NCBI RefSeq assembly: GCF_900537995.1
Contig: NZ_LR027880.1
Location: 2,426,001-2,490,000 of the forward strand
Reading direction: 5' to 3'
Length of the DNA stretch: 64,000 nucleotides
Origin: Roseburia intestinalis L1-82
Lineage (GTDB): Bacteria > Bacillota > Clostridia > Lachnospirales > Lachnospiraceae
A program made the position numbers and the translations under genes. Within the stretch, counting starts at the first letter, position 1. Each line of letters begins with the position of its first letter. This document shows, one piece after another, positions 38,628 to 45,877 of the stretch. The notes beneath the pieces were generated by a model. It was not told the DNA's origin and did not search any database. It saw nothing but the letters and a program-made list of their open reading frames with translations.

Positions 38628-38672
38628 GAGCCGATAATCTATGAGATATGAAATCCTCTGAATTATCGGCTC
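38628..38672 (-). terminator. Stem-loop after KTR protein 1
   Basis: GAGCCGATAAT and ATTATCGGCTC form an 11-bp perfect stem with a 23-base loop. A near-identical stem follows KTR protein 2 at 41690-41734. Confidence 0.6.
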
Positions 38673-38677
38673 TGCAT

Positions 38678-38851
38678 CTAAGTGTCTGGCTCTTTGATTA
38701 CTGTTATTTTTAATTTGCTGGCATTAATTAGGTTTTCCTGTTTGCATTTTGGACAATACAGTGGAAAATTTATCAACTTAGTATCCGTTCTGATTTTTGT
38801 TCTTGTTTTATTCTTGCATATAGGACAGTATATCCATTTTGCTGTTCCCAT
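38678..38851 (-). CDS. Cysteine-rich KTR protein, copy 1
   Basis: A 57-residue frame from ATG 38851: MGTAKWIYCPICKNKTRTKIRTDTKLINFPLYCPKCKQE. Two CxxC pairs and the KTR triplet define the small KTR family found after tet(M) in Tn916-like elements. It is at the end of the lipoprotein/two-component operon. Function unknown; one zinc site is likely. Confidence 0.75.
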   Translation of the reverse strand: MGTAKWIYCPICKNKTRTKIRTDTKLINFPLYCPKCKQENLINASKLKITVIKEPDT

Positions 38852-38870
38852 TTGTTTCCTTTCTGATATA

Positions 38871-39383
38871 CTATTTTAATGTAAATTCACATGCCAAATA
38901 ATAAGTGTCATAATCCCAATCTTTAGGGGATTCGAAATAAGAAATACTTACTATTATTCTATAGTGCCCTGATGGGAGTTCGCCATAAACCGAGGAAATA
39001 TCAAATGGTAAACTTAATCTTTCGGTGGGATTTATAACTGCATCATCTTCGTTATCTTTTGATGGGTCATAAAGTTGAGTTAATTGATACCATGTTTCTG
39101 ATTGCTCCGCTTCAATTTCAAAATAGGCTTTAGAATAATGATACTCTTTGTTGGAGTTATTTTCTAAAAAAAATTTTGCGTTTTCTAAGTCAGAATACTC
39201 TTTTTCACTTGATGTAAGCTCAACATCTGATAAAGTATTAATTTTTTCCTCAGTTCCATAGGACGAAACCTCATAATTCTCTTTGAAATCCTGTGATGAT
39301 ATTATTTCTTCATCTGATGTTGAATTGCACCCGGACAAAATGCTTGTGACAGTTATTAAAATAATACAGATAATTTTTTTCAT
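38871..39383 (-). CDS. Lipoprotein
   Basis: This 170-residue protein starts MKKIICIILITVTSILSGC, a lipoprotein signal with lipobox ILSGC. The mature part is acidic and has an immunoglobulin-like strand pattern (YSKAYFEIEAEQSETWYQLTQL, GHYRIIVSISYFE, YYLACEFTLK). It follows the sensor kinase by 50 bases. It may sense or bind a cell-wall-active compound together with the kinase; this is inferred from context. Confidence 0.7.
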   Translation of the reverse strand: MKKIICIILITVTSILSGCNSTSDEEIISSQDFKENYEVSSYGTEEKINTLSDVELTSSEKEYSDLENAKFFLENNSNKEYHYSKAYFEIEAEQSETWYQLTQLYDPSKDNEDDAVINPTERLSLPFDISSVYGELPSGHYRIIVSISYFESPKDWDYDTYYLACEFTLK

Positions 39384-39433
39384 AATCGAAACCTCCTTTA
39401 TAAGTGCTTAATGCAATTATATGGGGAAAATGT

Positions 39434-40768
39434 CTATTTTTCATCAACATATGCAATTTTTATACAAGCTGTAACACAGGCTCCCCCCTTATGATTATTT
39501 GAAATTTTTATTGTACCTCCATGCCTTTCACATAATATTTTACAAATGTTTAATCCCAGACCTAGATGTTCAGACGTAGTATCTTGCGATGGTTTATAAA
39601 ATGGTAATGTTACACGTTCTATATCCGTACTTTTGAAACCACAGCCATCGTCAGAGACCGTAATCAATAAAAATTCCTCCTGTTTATTTACATCAATAGC
39701 TATCATCGACTTAGCATATCTAATGCTATTAGACAACAGGTTTTCATAAATTTGTATGATAATTTCAAGATTGATAAATAGAGTTTGCTGTTTATTACAA
39801 TTTGTTTTAATCGTATATTCTATATCAGAACAGAGCATTTCCGTTGTATTTGATAAGGTTTTTAATAAGAAGTCAAAGTTTATGTTTTCTTTTTCGATTT
39901 CTATATCTTCTAAACGGTATAAGTTTGTCATAGCACTAACGTATTTTTCAAGCCGTTCCACATTGTTGCGTACTGTTGATAATTCGTCGAGTACCTCCTG
40001 TTGAGAAACTAATCCTTTGGGAATAAATGATAACAACATTGTGGTATGTCCTTTTAGTATTGTTAAAGGCGTGCGTAAATCATGTGAAAAAGCAGCATTT
40101 AATCTCCTTTGTTCAGTAAATTGCCGTATCATTTTTTGGTTGTTTTGATATAAACAATTTTTCATCTTCTCAAATGCAAGACACAGCCTCCCCATCTCGT
40201 CTTTATAAGGGTAAGGCAACGTAAAATCCAGTTCGTTGTTTTCGACTTTTCTGTATGCATTCGTCAGTAACTTTATGGGTCTTACTAATTTTCGGTTTAC
40301 AAAGATAGTCACACAAAGAATCATGCTAATTGAAAGAACAATAGGAATGGTGACAATATTAACCACACCTAGAGCAGAATCCACAATTCTATCATGTTTA
40401 GTAAACTTTGGTGAAACTTCAATGTAAGAAACATGATTAGGATAAATATATTCTTGTACTGGACGTTCCTTTTGATAGTCTACAACAAAATTACATACTT
40501 CCTTTTCACTTGCATTATATATTGTGTATTCTGTTTGGTCTTTGTTATATTTCGCTGTAAATGAACCATTTTCAGGTATATCATACCTTGTTGTCATGTC
40601 CTCATATTTATAGTTAAGGTTTATTCTGTAATCATCTACAAGAGTAATAGATATAACACCTATTACAATACCAATCACTAAGGAAATAAGAGCATAAAAA
40701 ACAAACGAATTTTTAATACTCATGTTGTCAATATAATGCCTTGAATTTTTTCGCCTTACTTTTTCCAT
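39434..40768 (-). CDS. Sensor histidine kinase
   Basis: This 444-residue protein has membrane spans at about 20-43 and 137-158 with some 90 residues outside. A HAMP domain follows, then an H-box with His229 in FSHDLRTPLTILKGH, and an ATPase domain with the N-box LLSNSIRYA, DDGCGF and GLGLNICK. Its start overlaps the response regulator by 13 bases. The cargo position and partner lipoprotein suggest a response to an envelope signal. The target genes are unknown; no transporter lies nearby. Confidence 0.85.
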   Translation of the reverse strand: MEKVRRKNSRHYIDNMSIKNSFVFYALISLVIGIVIGVISITLVDDYRINLNYKYEDMTTRYDIPENGSFTAKYNKDQTEYTIYNASEKEVCNFVVDYQKERPVQEYIYPNHVSYIEVSPKFTKHDRIVDSALGVVNIVTIPIVLSISMILCVTIFVNRKLVRPIKLLTNAYRKVENNELDFTLPYPYKDEMGRLCLAFEKMKNCLYQNNQKMIRQFTEQRRLNAAFSHDLRTPLTILKGHTTMLLSFIPKGLVSQQEVLDELSTVRNNVERLEKYVSAMTNLYRLEDIEIEKENINFDFLLKTLSNTTEMLCSDIEYTIKTNCNKQQTLFINLEIIIQIYENLLSNSIRYAKSMIAIDVNKQEEFLLITVSDDGCGFKSTDIERVTLPFYKPSQDTTSEHLGLGLNICKILCERHGGTIKISNNHKGGACVTACIKIAYVDEK

Positions 40769-41430
40769 TTATATCCGCACCCCCAGACAGTTTCTATATA
40801 AGGATTGTCGCCTATAGAAAGGAATTTTGTTCTTATCCGGCGTATATGTTCTGTAATAACAGAATTGTCGCCAGAACCATCTAAGCCCCATACTTTTTCA
40901 TAAATTGTCTCACGATCAAAAATAATCCCCTTGTTTTGTGAAAGAAATTCAATAATATCAAACTCTTTCTTCGTAAAATTTATTTCAGCATTTCTATAAA
41001 AAACAACTCGTGATGAATAATCAATTACTATATTATTATCGAACTGAACTATTGCGGACGAACCATGTCTTTTTTCTCTCCGCAAATGTGCAGCAACTCT
41101 GGCTTCTAATTCATCAACGGAGAAAGGCTTTACAACATAGTCGTCACCACCGACAGCAAATCCTTTGATTTTATCACAGTCCTCAATCCGAGCTGTTAAA
41201 AAAATAATAGGACAGGACACAAAATTCCTGATTTTTTCACAAATTGTAAAACCATTCATATCTGGCATATTTATATCTAATAAAATAATATCTGGATGTT
41301 TTGTGATTGCATTCAGTGCTTCTTTTCCGTTAATTGCTGTGTATACTACATAACCAATTTTGCAAAAATATTGATTTAGCATTGATACAATATCTCTTTC
41401 GTCGTCTACAATCAAAATGCTCTGTGCCAT
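40756..41430 (-). CDS. OmpR-type response regulator
   Basis: The ATG at 41430 follows GGAGGAACGAGAT; product 224 residues. The receiver domain has DDERD (9-13), phospho-acceptor D52 in LLDINMPD and the PFSVDEL lysine motif. A winged-helix domain follows (FTKKEFDIIEFLSQNKG, VITEHIRRIRTKF, VWGCGYKWKK). It is in one operon with the kinase and lipoprotein. It probably controls its own operon. Confidence 0.85.
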   Translation of the reverse strand: MAQSILIVDDERDIVSMLNQYFCKIGYVVYTAINGKEALNAITKHPDIILLDINMPDMNGFTICEKIRNFVSCPIIFLTARIEDCDKIKGFAVGGDDYVVKPFSVDELEARVAAHLRREKRHGSSAIVQFDNNIVIDYSSRVVFYRNAEINFTKKEFDIIEFLSQNKGIIFDRETIYEKVWGLDGSGDNSVITEHIRRIRTKFLSIGDNPYIETVWGCGYKWKK

Positions 41431-41551
41431 ATCTCGTTCCTCCTTAGAAATATATCTTATCATTGAAAAAGCAATTTTTTATCAACTATGTCCACATACT
41501 ACTGTTAAAAATTGATAGATTTTAGCTATTTTAATTATTATAATCTCTTAA

Positions 41552-41662
41552 ACGAAATGTAACAACTATATTAATCAGCTTGCAAATCATACCGAAGACT
41601 TAATTATTATTGAAAGTGTTGATGATGGAATTATTAAGTCAAAGGAAGTGGAGAAAAAATAA
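41552..41662 (+). pseudogene. Remnant of an Orf9-like XRE regulator
   Basis: The frame ([28 protein letters not shown], stop) aligns with the last 28 residues of the intact regulator ([16 protein letters not shown]). The helix-turn-helix part is gone. A rightward terminator follows. The segment 41431-41551 has no gene and is AT-rich. Confidence 0.7.
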
Positions 41663-41677
41663 AATCTCCACTTTTTT
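41648..41677 (+). terminator. Terminator after the regulator remnant
   Basis: GTGGAG pairs with CTCCAC around twelve bases and is followed by TTTTTTG. It overlaps the stop of the remnant, as a gene end would. Confidence 0.7.
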
Positions 41678-41689
41678 GTTTCAAAAAAT

Positions 41690-41734
41690 GAGCCGACAAT
41701 CTATAAGTTACAATAACTTACAAATTATCGGCTC
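41690..41734 (-). terminator. Stem-loop at the end of KTR protein 2
   Basis: GAGCCGACAAT and ATTATCGGCTC form an 11-bp stem with one mismatch, the counterpart of the stem at 38628-38672. Confidence 0.5.
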
Positions 41735-41910
41735 TGCGTCTTAGCGTCTGGCTCTCTGATAATTATATTTCCACGTTTCATATTGATTATAGTTTCTTGT
41801 TTGCACTTCGGACAGAATAACGGAAAATTTATCAGTTCTGTATCGTTCCGTATTTTGGTTCGTGTCTTATTGTTACAAATAGGGCAAAACACCCATGATT
41901 GATTACTCAT
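41725..41910 (-). CDS. Cysteine-rich KTR protein, copy 2
   Basis: The ATG at 41910 (MSNQSWVFCPICNNKTRTKIRNDTELINFPLFCPKCKQE) gives 61 residues; GGAGCTTTT precedes it. It is a clear paralogue of the 38,678-38,851 protein. This is the normal position for the KTR protein after a resistance gene, but here the gene upstream is the methyltransferase-type protein rather than tet(M). Confidence 0.75.
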   Translation of the reverse strand: MSNQSWVFCPICNNKTRTKIRNDTELINFPLFCPKCKQETIINMKRGNIIIREPDAKTQSR

Positions 41911-42025
41911 AAAAGCTCCTCTCATATTCGCTTAATCTTACAAATTTATTCTACAAATTTTATTTTTTCATAAAAAATAACTAGTCAATACCATTACTAA
42001 AGTTATCTCCAAGACATCAGCAATT

Positions 42026-42637
42026 TTAATATATATACGGAAAAAGTTTATATGTTTTTTCTTTATATAAGTTATATTCTTTGAAATATTTTTGTAAAAC
42101 TGCTTCTTCAACATTTATTCTTATTTGATAGCAAACAAAGCTACAAATAGCAACTATCAATATAGCAGGGATATTCTTTAACGCAATACTCACGCCCAAT
42201 AATGACAGAATACTTCCAGTGTAGGCAGGGTGGCGGACAAATTTATACATACCATTTGTTATTAGCTGTTGTTCTTTACTAATCTGAACATTTAATGTAA
42301 ATGCCTTTTTTAAAGTTAAAACAGCTTTTATACGAATACAAATCCCGACTGCTGTAATTAACATACCAATTTTTGCAAAGTAAGCAGGCAACGTCAATTC
42401 TCTTATGCAAAATGGAGCTTTTTGACTGATACATAGAAAACTAATTATCAAACAAAATACAAAATTTAAATATAACAACCATTTCGTTCCTAAATCTCTA
42501 GTGTCAATTTTTTCAGTTCTATTTTGCTTTGAACGTGTATAAAAGAAAATAAATATTTCGGAAATAAGTAAACACATTAGCAACACATTAAATATATAAT
42601 ATTCAATAGCACTATTAAATTTTGTCATATCGCCCAT
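42026..42637 (-). CDS. ICMT/PEMT-family membrane methyltransferase-like protein
   Basis: This 203-residue protein has about five spans. It carries the family signature near the C-terminus: MYKFVRHPAYTGSILSLLGVSIALKN and RINVEEAVLQKYFKEYNLYKEKTYKLFPYIY (RHPxYxG and the EE pair). Such proteins methylate small lipids or peptides or, in some cases, have lost catalysis. It is AT-rich and in an operon with the LytTR regulator. GAGGTAATAGTA is its ribosome site. Confidence 0.7.
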   Translation of the reverse strand: MGDMTKFNSAIEYYIFNVLLMCLLISEIFIFFYTRSKQNRTEKIDTRDLGTKWLLYLNFVFCLIISFLCISQKAPFCIRELTLPAYFAKIGMLITAVGICIRIKAVLTLKKAFTLNVQISKEQQLITNGMYKFVRHPAYTGSILSLLGVSIALKNIPAILIVAICSFVCYQIRINVEEAVLQKYFKEYNLYKEKTYKLFPYIY

Positions 42638-42642
42638 TACTA

Positions 42643-43056
42643 TTACCTCTTATTCCTTAATTTTAAAAAATTGTTTATTTCATCAGCTTGTCTTTTGGAA
42701 ATATGATAAAAATAGCAATGAATAGCTATCATAATTAAAATATAGACACATGAATACCATGTAATGTTAATTGCACTAAACGCAAACCATTTACCTATAA
42801 ATGCCACACCAATGGTTATTGGATATAATATAATCATTTCAGCAATAAAGTGATATATATATTTGCTAAAATCTATAAATGATAGAAGCCAATCGACAAT
42901 CACTGACACCATAAGATAAACAAACACCTGCAAAATAAAGAAACAAAATCTGTCTTTAGAATATCCTGCTATAATATTGCTTATCGTTGCATACAAAATA
43001 ATAAATGTAAATGCCATAGAAAATGCAGGAAGATATGTCCTTAAAAATTTATTCAT
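42643..43056 (-). CDS. DUF3021-like membrane protein
   Basis: The ATG at 43056 (MNKFLRTYLPAFSMAFTFIILY) follows AAGGAGTGGCTATT; 137 residues. Four predicted spans and a short basic tail. A LytTR gene directly upstream is the usual partner of DUF3021-type membrane proteins, which may restrain the regulator. It overlaps that gene by eight bases. Confidence 0.7.
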   Translation of the reverse strand: MNKFLRTYLPAFSMAFTFIILYATISNIIAGYSKDRFCFFILQVFVYLMVSVIVDWLLSFIDFSKYIYHFIAEMIILYPITIGVAFIGKWFAFSAINITWYSCVYILIMIAIHCYFYHISKRQADEINNFLKLRNKR

Positions 43057-43513
43057 AATAGCCACTCCTTATCTTATCTCTTAGAATAGGAATATATTTT
43101 CTTGAAACAATTAGATTTTCTTCATTGTTAAGTTCTGCCAATAATCTGTGGTTAGGGTAAGGTTTAACACAGACCAGACAAGAAATATTCAATAAGACTG
43201 TTTTGCTTATCCTTACAACATTTGACCTTATTAAATCTTGTTCAATAGCAGAAAGTGTCTTTTTACATTCAAATATTTTTTGTTGAGTGTACATAAATGT
43301 TTTTTTATCAACAGTTTCAAAATACAAGACTTCATTTAATGGTATCTGATACAGCTTTTTTTCAAAAATTCCTTGTATAAGATATTCTTGTTGACGGATA
43401 TATTGAACAATCCGATTTAAAGGTTGGGTCATACTTGAATATCGTATATCTATTTCCGGTTCAGCCAAATCTTTTTTTTCCAATAGTTGCAGTTTCAATA
43501 TGCTTTCCTCCAT
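43049..43513 (-). CDS. LytTR-domain regulator
   Basis: The start is placed at 43513 (MEESILKLQLLEKKDLAEPEIDIRY), the usual N-terminus of this small family; a TTG at 43570 is possible. After a short N-terminal region a LytTR DNA-binding domain spans about residues 60-150: IPLNEVLYFETVDKKTFMYTQQKIFECKKTLSAIEQDL...RISKTVLLNISCL. There is no receiver domain. It probably controls its own three-gene operon. Confidence 0.75.
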   Translation of the reverse strand: MEESILKLQLLEKKDLAEPEIDIRYSSMTQPLNRIVQYIRQQEYLIQGIFEKKLYQIPLNEVLYFETVDKKTFMYTQQKIFECKKTLSAIEQDLIRSNVVRISKTVLLNISCLVCVKPYPNHRLLAELNNEENLIVSRKYIPILRDKIRSGYYE

Positions 43514-43615
43514 GTACTTTAATAGAAGTTTAATATTTCTCCAAAACAATCGCAAGCACTTTAAGTTCAAATACCCTTAACAGCATTTAAAATACCCAAA
43601 TTTTACTTTAGCCAA

Positions 43616-43840
43616 TTAAAGTTTTGTTTTCTTTGCAATTTTATAGATATATTCTTCTGACGTGGGACGCTTACTTCCAAACAACTTTTTGAAATTTTCC
43701 TGTACTTGTGGGTCTGTACTGGTCATTGCTTCATCAATAGTAGCTTCTATATCAGTCTGAACATCAGCAAACGATACTCCACCAGCCTTAGCACCAAGTT
43801 TCAACATTTTTTTAATATTTCTCTTTTTTAGCCCTATCAT
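43616..43840 (-). CDS. Hypothetical ICE protein, 74 aa
   Basis: It starts [21 protein letters not shown] after AGGAGTTAAAAGAT. The start is basic and the middle acidic; the end is [11 protein letters not shown]. It lies alone between orf13 and the LytTR operon. No family is recognised. Confidence 0.6.
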   Translation of the reverse strand: MIGLKKRNIKKMLKLGAKAGGVSFADVQTDIEATIDEAMTSTDPQVQENFKKLFGSKRPTSEEYIYKIAKKTKL

Positions 43841-43904
43841 ATCTTTTAACTCCTATTCGCATCTTATTTTGCAAATTTTGTAAATACTAATCCGGAATGG
43901 AAAT

Positions 43905-43946
43905 AAGGCTTGCGGAGCATACTATACAGTTTATGACGCAAGCCTT
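43905..43946 (-). terminator. Stem-loop after orf13
   Basis: AAGGCTTGCG and CGCAAGCCTT form a perfect 10-bp stem with a 22-base loop, seven bases after the orf13 stop. It probably ends the conjugation operon. Confidence 0.65.
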
Positions 43947-43952
43947 GATTAT

Positions 43953-44855
43953 TTATTCTACAATCTTCCAGTTATCGTCCTTATGAAGCATAAGCTCATA
44001 CTGTGAGATTTGTGTCATTTTCGACTTGTTATCCAGATACTTCACAGACACACTGACCTTGAGGTTATCGCCGTCTTTGGTAAAGACAGGGTTTACCAGT
44101 TCCGAAAATACATAGTCGCCGGAAACAGGAGCAAGCACACCGTCTTTGACGTAATAGGCAAGTTCTTTTTCCGTAGCTGTCGGATACAGCTTAAAGAATG
44201 TTTCCAAGAAAGCGGTAGCGTCCTTGACTGTGTCGGAACTGACACTGACATCTGCTTCCTGTACTTTCGGTTCATACTTTGATTTCTGTACCGCCGGAGC
44301 AAGGGTTGGATTCTGGGTAATGACCATTGCACCGTCCTTATCCACATGAACGGTCACGGTGTAGTTTTCTGTGACTGCCTGTGTCTGTTCTCCCTCTTTT
44401 ACCTGCTGATCTACTTCGTAGGCAACGGTAAAATCGTTCATTCCAGACTGTTCCACATTCCAGACCAGCACATTTGTAACCGTAACACTGGTTGGTATGT
44501 CCGTTCTGATGGTATCAGCGTTCAAGTCCTGTAATTCTTTGGTAAGGTATTTACTGATTTCTGTTGTCCTTGCTTCAATGGCTTCCTTGCTGGTATCCCA
44601 TGAGTAGTAGGCTTTCGCAAAGTTCTTGACGAAATTCTCAATACCGTTGGTATCGTTCAATCTTAGCTGAATGATTTCTTTTTCATGTACCGTGTGGGTG
44701 TCAATGGCGGTAAAGTTCTTATACACACCAAAGCTGGTGCTTGCCAGAAGCACCGCCCACAACAGCAGGACAGATTTCTTATGTGTCCCGACTTTCATGG
44801 TACGCACTTTCTTATTCTTAGGTGCTTTCTCTGTTTTTTCTTTTTTCTTAAACAT
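43953..44855 (-). CDS. Tn916 Orf13 / TcpC-like conjugation protein
   Basis: This 300-residue protein has a basic cytoplasmic start (MFKKKEKTEKAPKNKKVRTMKVG), one span at about 28-46 (VLLLWAVLLASTSFGVY) and an extracellular part. The two NTF2-like domains of TcpC fit the two repeated segments, residues about 70-180 and 200-300. It is a VirB8-type component of the mating channel and is needed for efficient transfer in related elements. Confidence 0.85.
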   Translation of the reverse strand: MFKKKEKTEKAPKNKKVRTMKVGTHKKSVLLLWAVLLASTSFGVYKNFTAIDTHTVHEKEIIQLRLNDTNGIENFVKNFAKAYYSWDTSKEAIEARTTEISKYLTKELQDLNADTIRTDIPTSVTVTNVLVWNVEQSGMNDFTVAYEVDQQVKEGEQTQAVTENYTVTVHVDKDGAMVITQNPTLAPAVQKSKYEPKVQEADVSVSSDTVKDATAFLETFFKLYPTATEKELAYYVKDGVLAPVSGDYVFSELVNPVFTKDGDNLKVSVSVKYLDNKSKMTQISQYELMLHKDDNWKIVE

Positions 44856-44869
44856 ATTTCAAGTCCTTT

Positions 44870-45877
44870 CTATTGTTTGATTCTTCCGGCACAAATGATG
44901 TGCTGTTGCCAGTAGGCAGAGGTCAAATCGGTATAGCCGATTGGATTTCCGGCATGATACATCTGATTGTTTCCCACATAGATTCCTACATGGGTAACAT
45001 AGTCACTGGTATTATAAGTGGAATGGAAAAAGACCAAATCGCCAGCCTGTGCCTGTGACAATGGGATATGCTGGGTTGCGTCATACTGTGCCTGTGCAGT
45101 TCGTGGCAGGCTGATTCCGGCTTTTCCGTAGCACCACTGGGTAAGACCAGAACAGTCAAAAGAGGTGTTCGGATTACTGCCACCATAGACATATTTCCAG
45201 CCTTGATATTTCAATGCTTCATTCATAACCGCCTGTACCGTTTCGTTGCTGAACTGCTTCACGGTCAGATATTGGTTGACCAGCTCCACATAAAACATAT
45301 TTCCGTAGTTATAACGCCAGCCACCATTTTTACTGACAGCTATCGGATTGGTATAGGTCACTTTTGTACCGCCAGATTTGTTTCTTGCGAAATTCTCTGC
45401 AAGATTGAAACTGTGCTTTTTCCCATTCTTCGCCACATAGTCAGCATAGCCACCGCCATAGTTATAAGACTGAATGACCACGTTAATGTCTGTCATACCT
45501 TTCCCTTTACAGGAAGAAAGCAGGGACGCAAAATATTTACACCCCTGCTTGATAGATTCCTCTGTACTTAATGAGTTCGGCGGTAACCCCAGACTTTCAC
45601 TGGACTGCATGACATCGGTAGCCGTACCGCCACTTTCCACCTGTATGATGGCAAGCAGGACGTTTACATACTCCGAAATACCGTTTTCTCTGGCGTATTT
45701 TTCTACCATCGGCTGATGTTTGAGGACATCGGCTGACAGGTTCATGCCAGAATAAACAGGCGAATAGCTGTTTGAATTGTCGTCATCTTCGCCGGAAATC
45801 AATATCCCGAAAAAGAGAACGATGGAGAAAAGGACAGGAAATATCGTACCTATGATAAGGATACGCTTTAATCTCAT
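44870..45877 (-). CDS. Tn916 Orf14 / CwlT-like two-domain cell-wall hydrolase
   Basis: This 335-residue protein starts with a membrane span (about 6-28). A lysozyme-like domain follows, with Glu in LLAIIQVESGG (about residue 82) and QSYNYGGGY, then an NlpC/P60 domain with Cys in SFDCSGL (about 242) and His in YVTHVGIYVG (about 295). It cuts both the sugar and the peptide part of peptidoglycan so that the conjugation channel can pass the wall. It overlaps orf15 by four bases. Confidence 0.9.
   Translation of the reverse strand: MRLKRILIIGTIFPVLFSIVLFFGILISGEDDDNSNSYSPVYSGMNLSADVLKHQPMVEKYARENGISEYVNVLLAIIQVESGGTATDVMQSSESLGLPPNSLSTEESIKQGCKYFASLLSSCKGKGMTDINVVIQSYNYGGGYADYVAKNGKKHSFNLAENFARNKSGGTKVTYTNPIAVSKNGGWRYNYGNMFYVELVNQYLTVKQFSNETVQAVMNEALKYQGWKYVYGGSNPNTSFDCSGLTQWCYGKAGISLPRTAQAQYDATQHIPLSQAQAGDLVFFHSTYNTSDYVTHVGIYVGNNQMYHAGNPIGYTDLTSAYWQQHIICAGRIKQ

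Noticed and set aside
38682..38879. 65-codon rightward hydrophobic frame
   Set aside because: It is the reverse of KTR protein 1, which has conserved Cys pairs and a clear paralogue.
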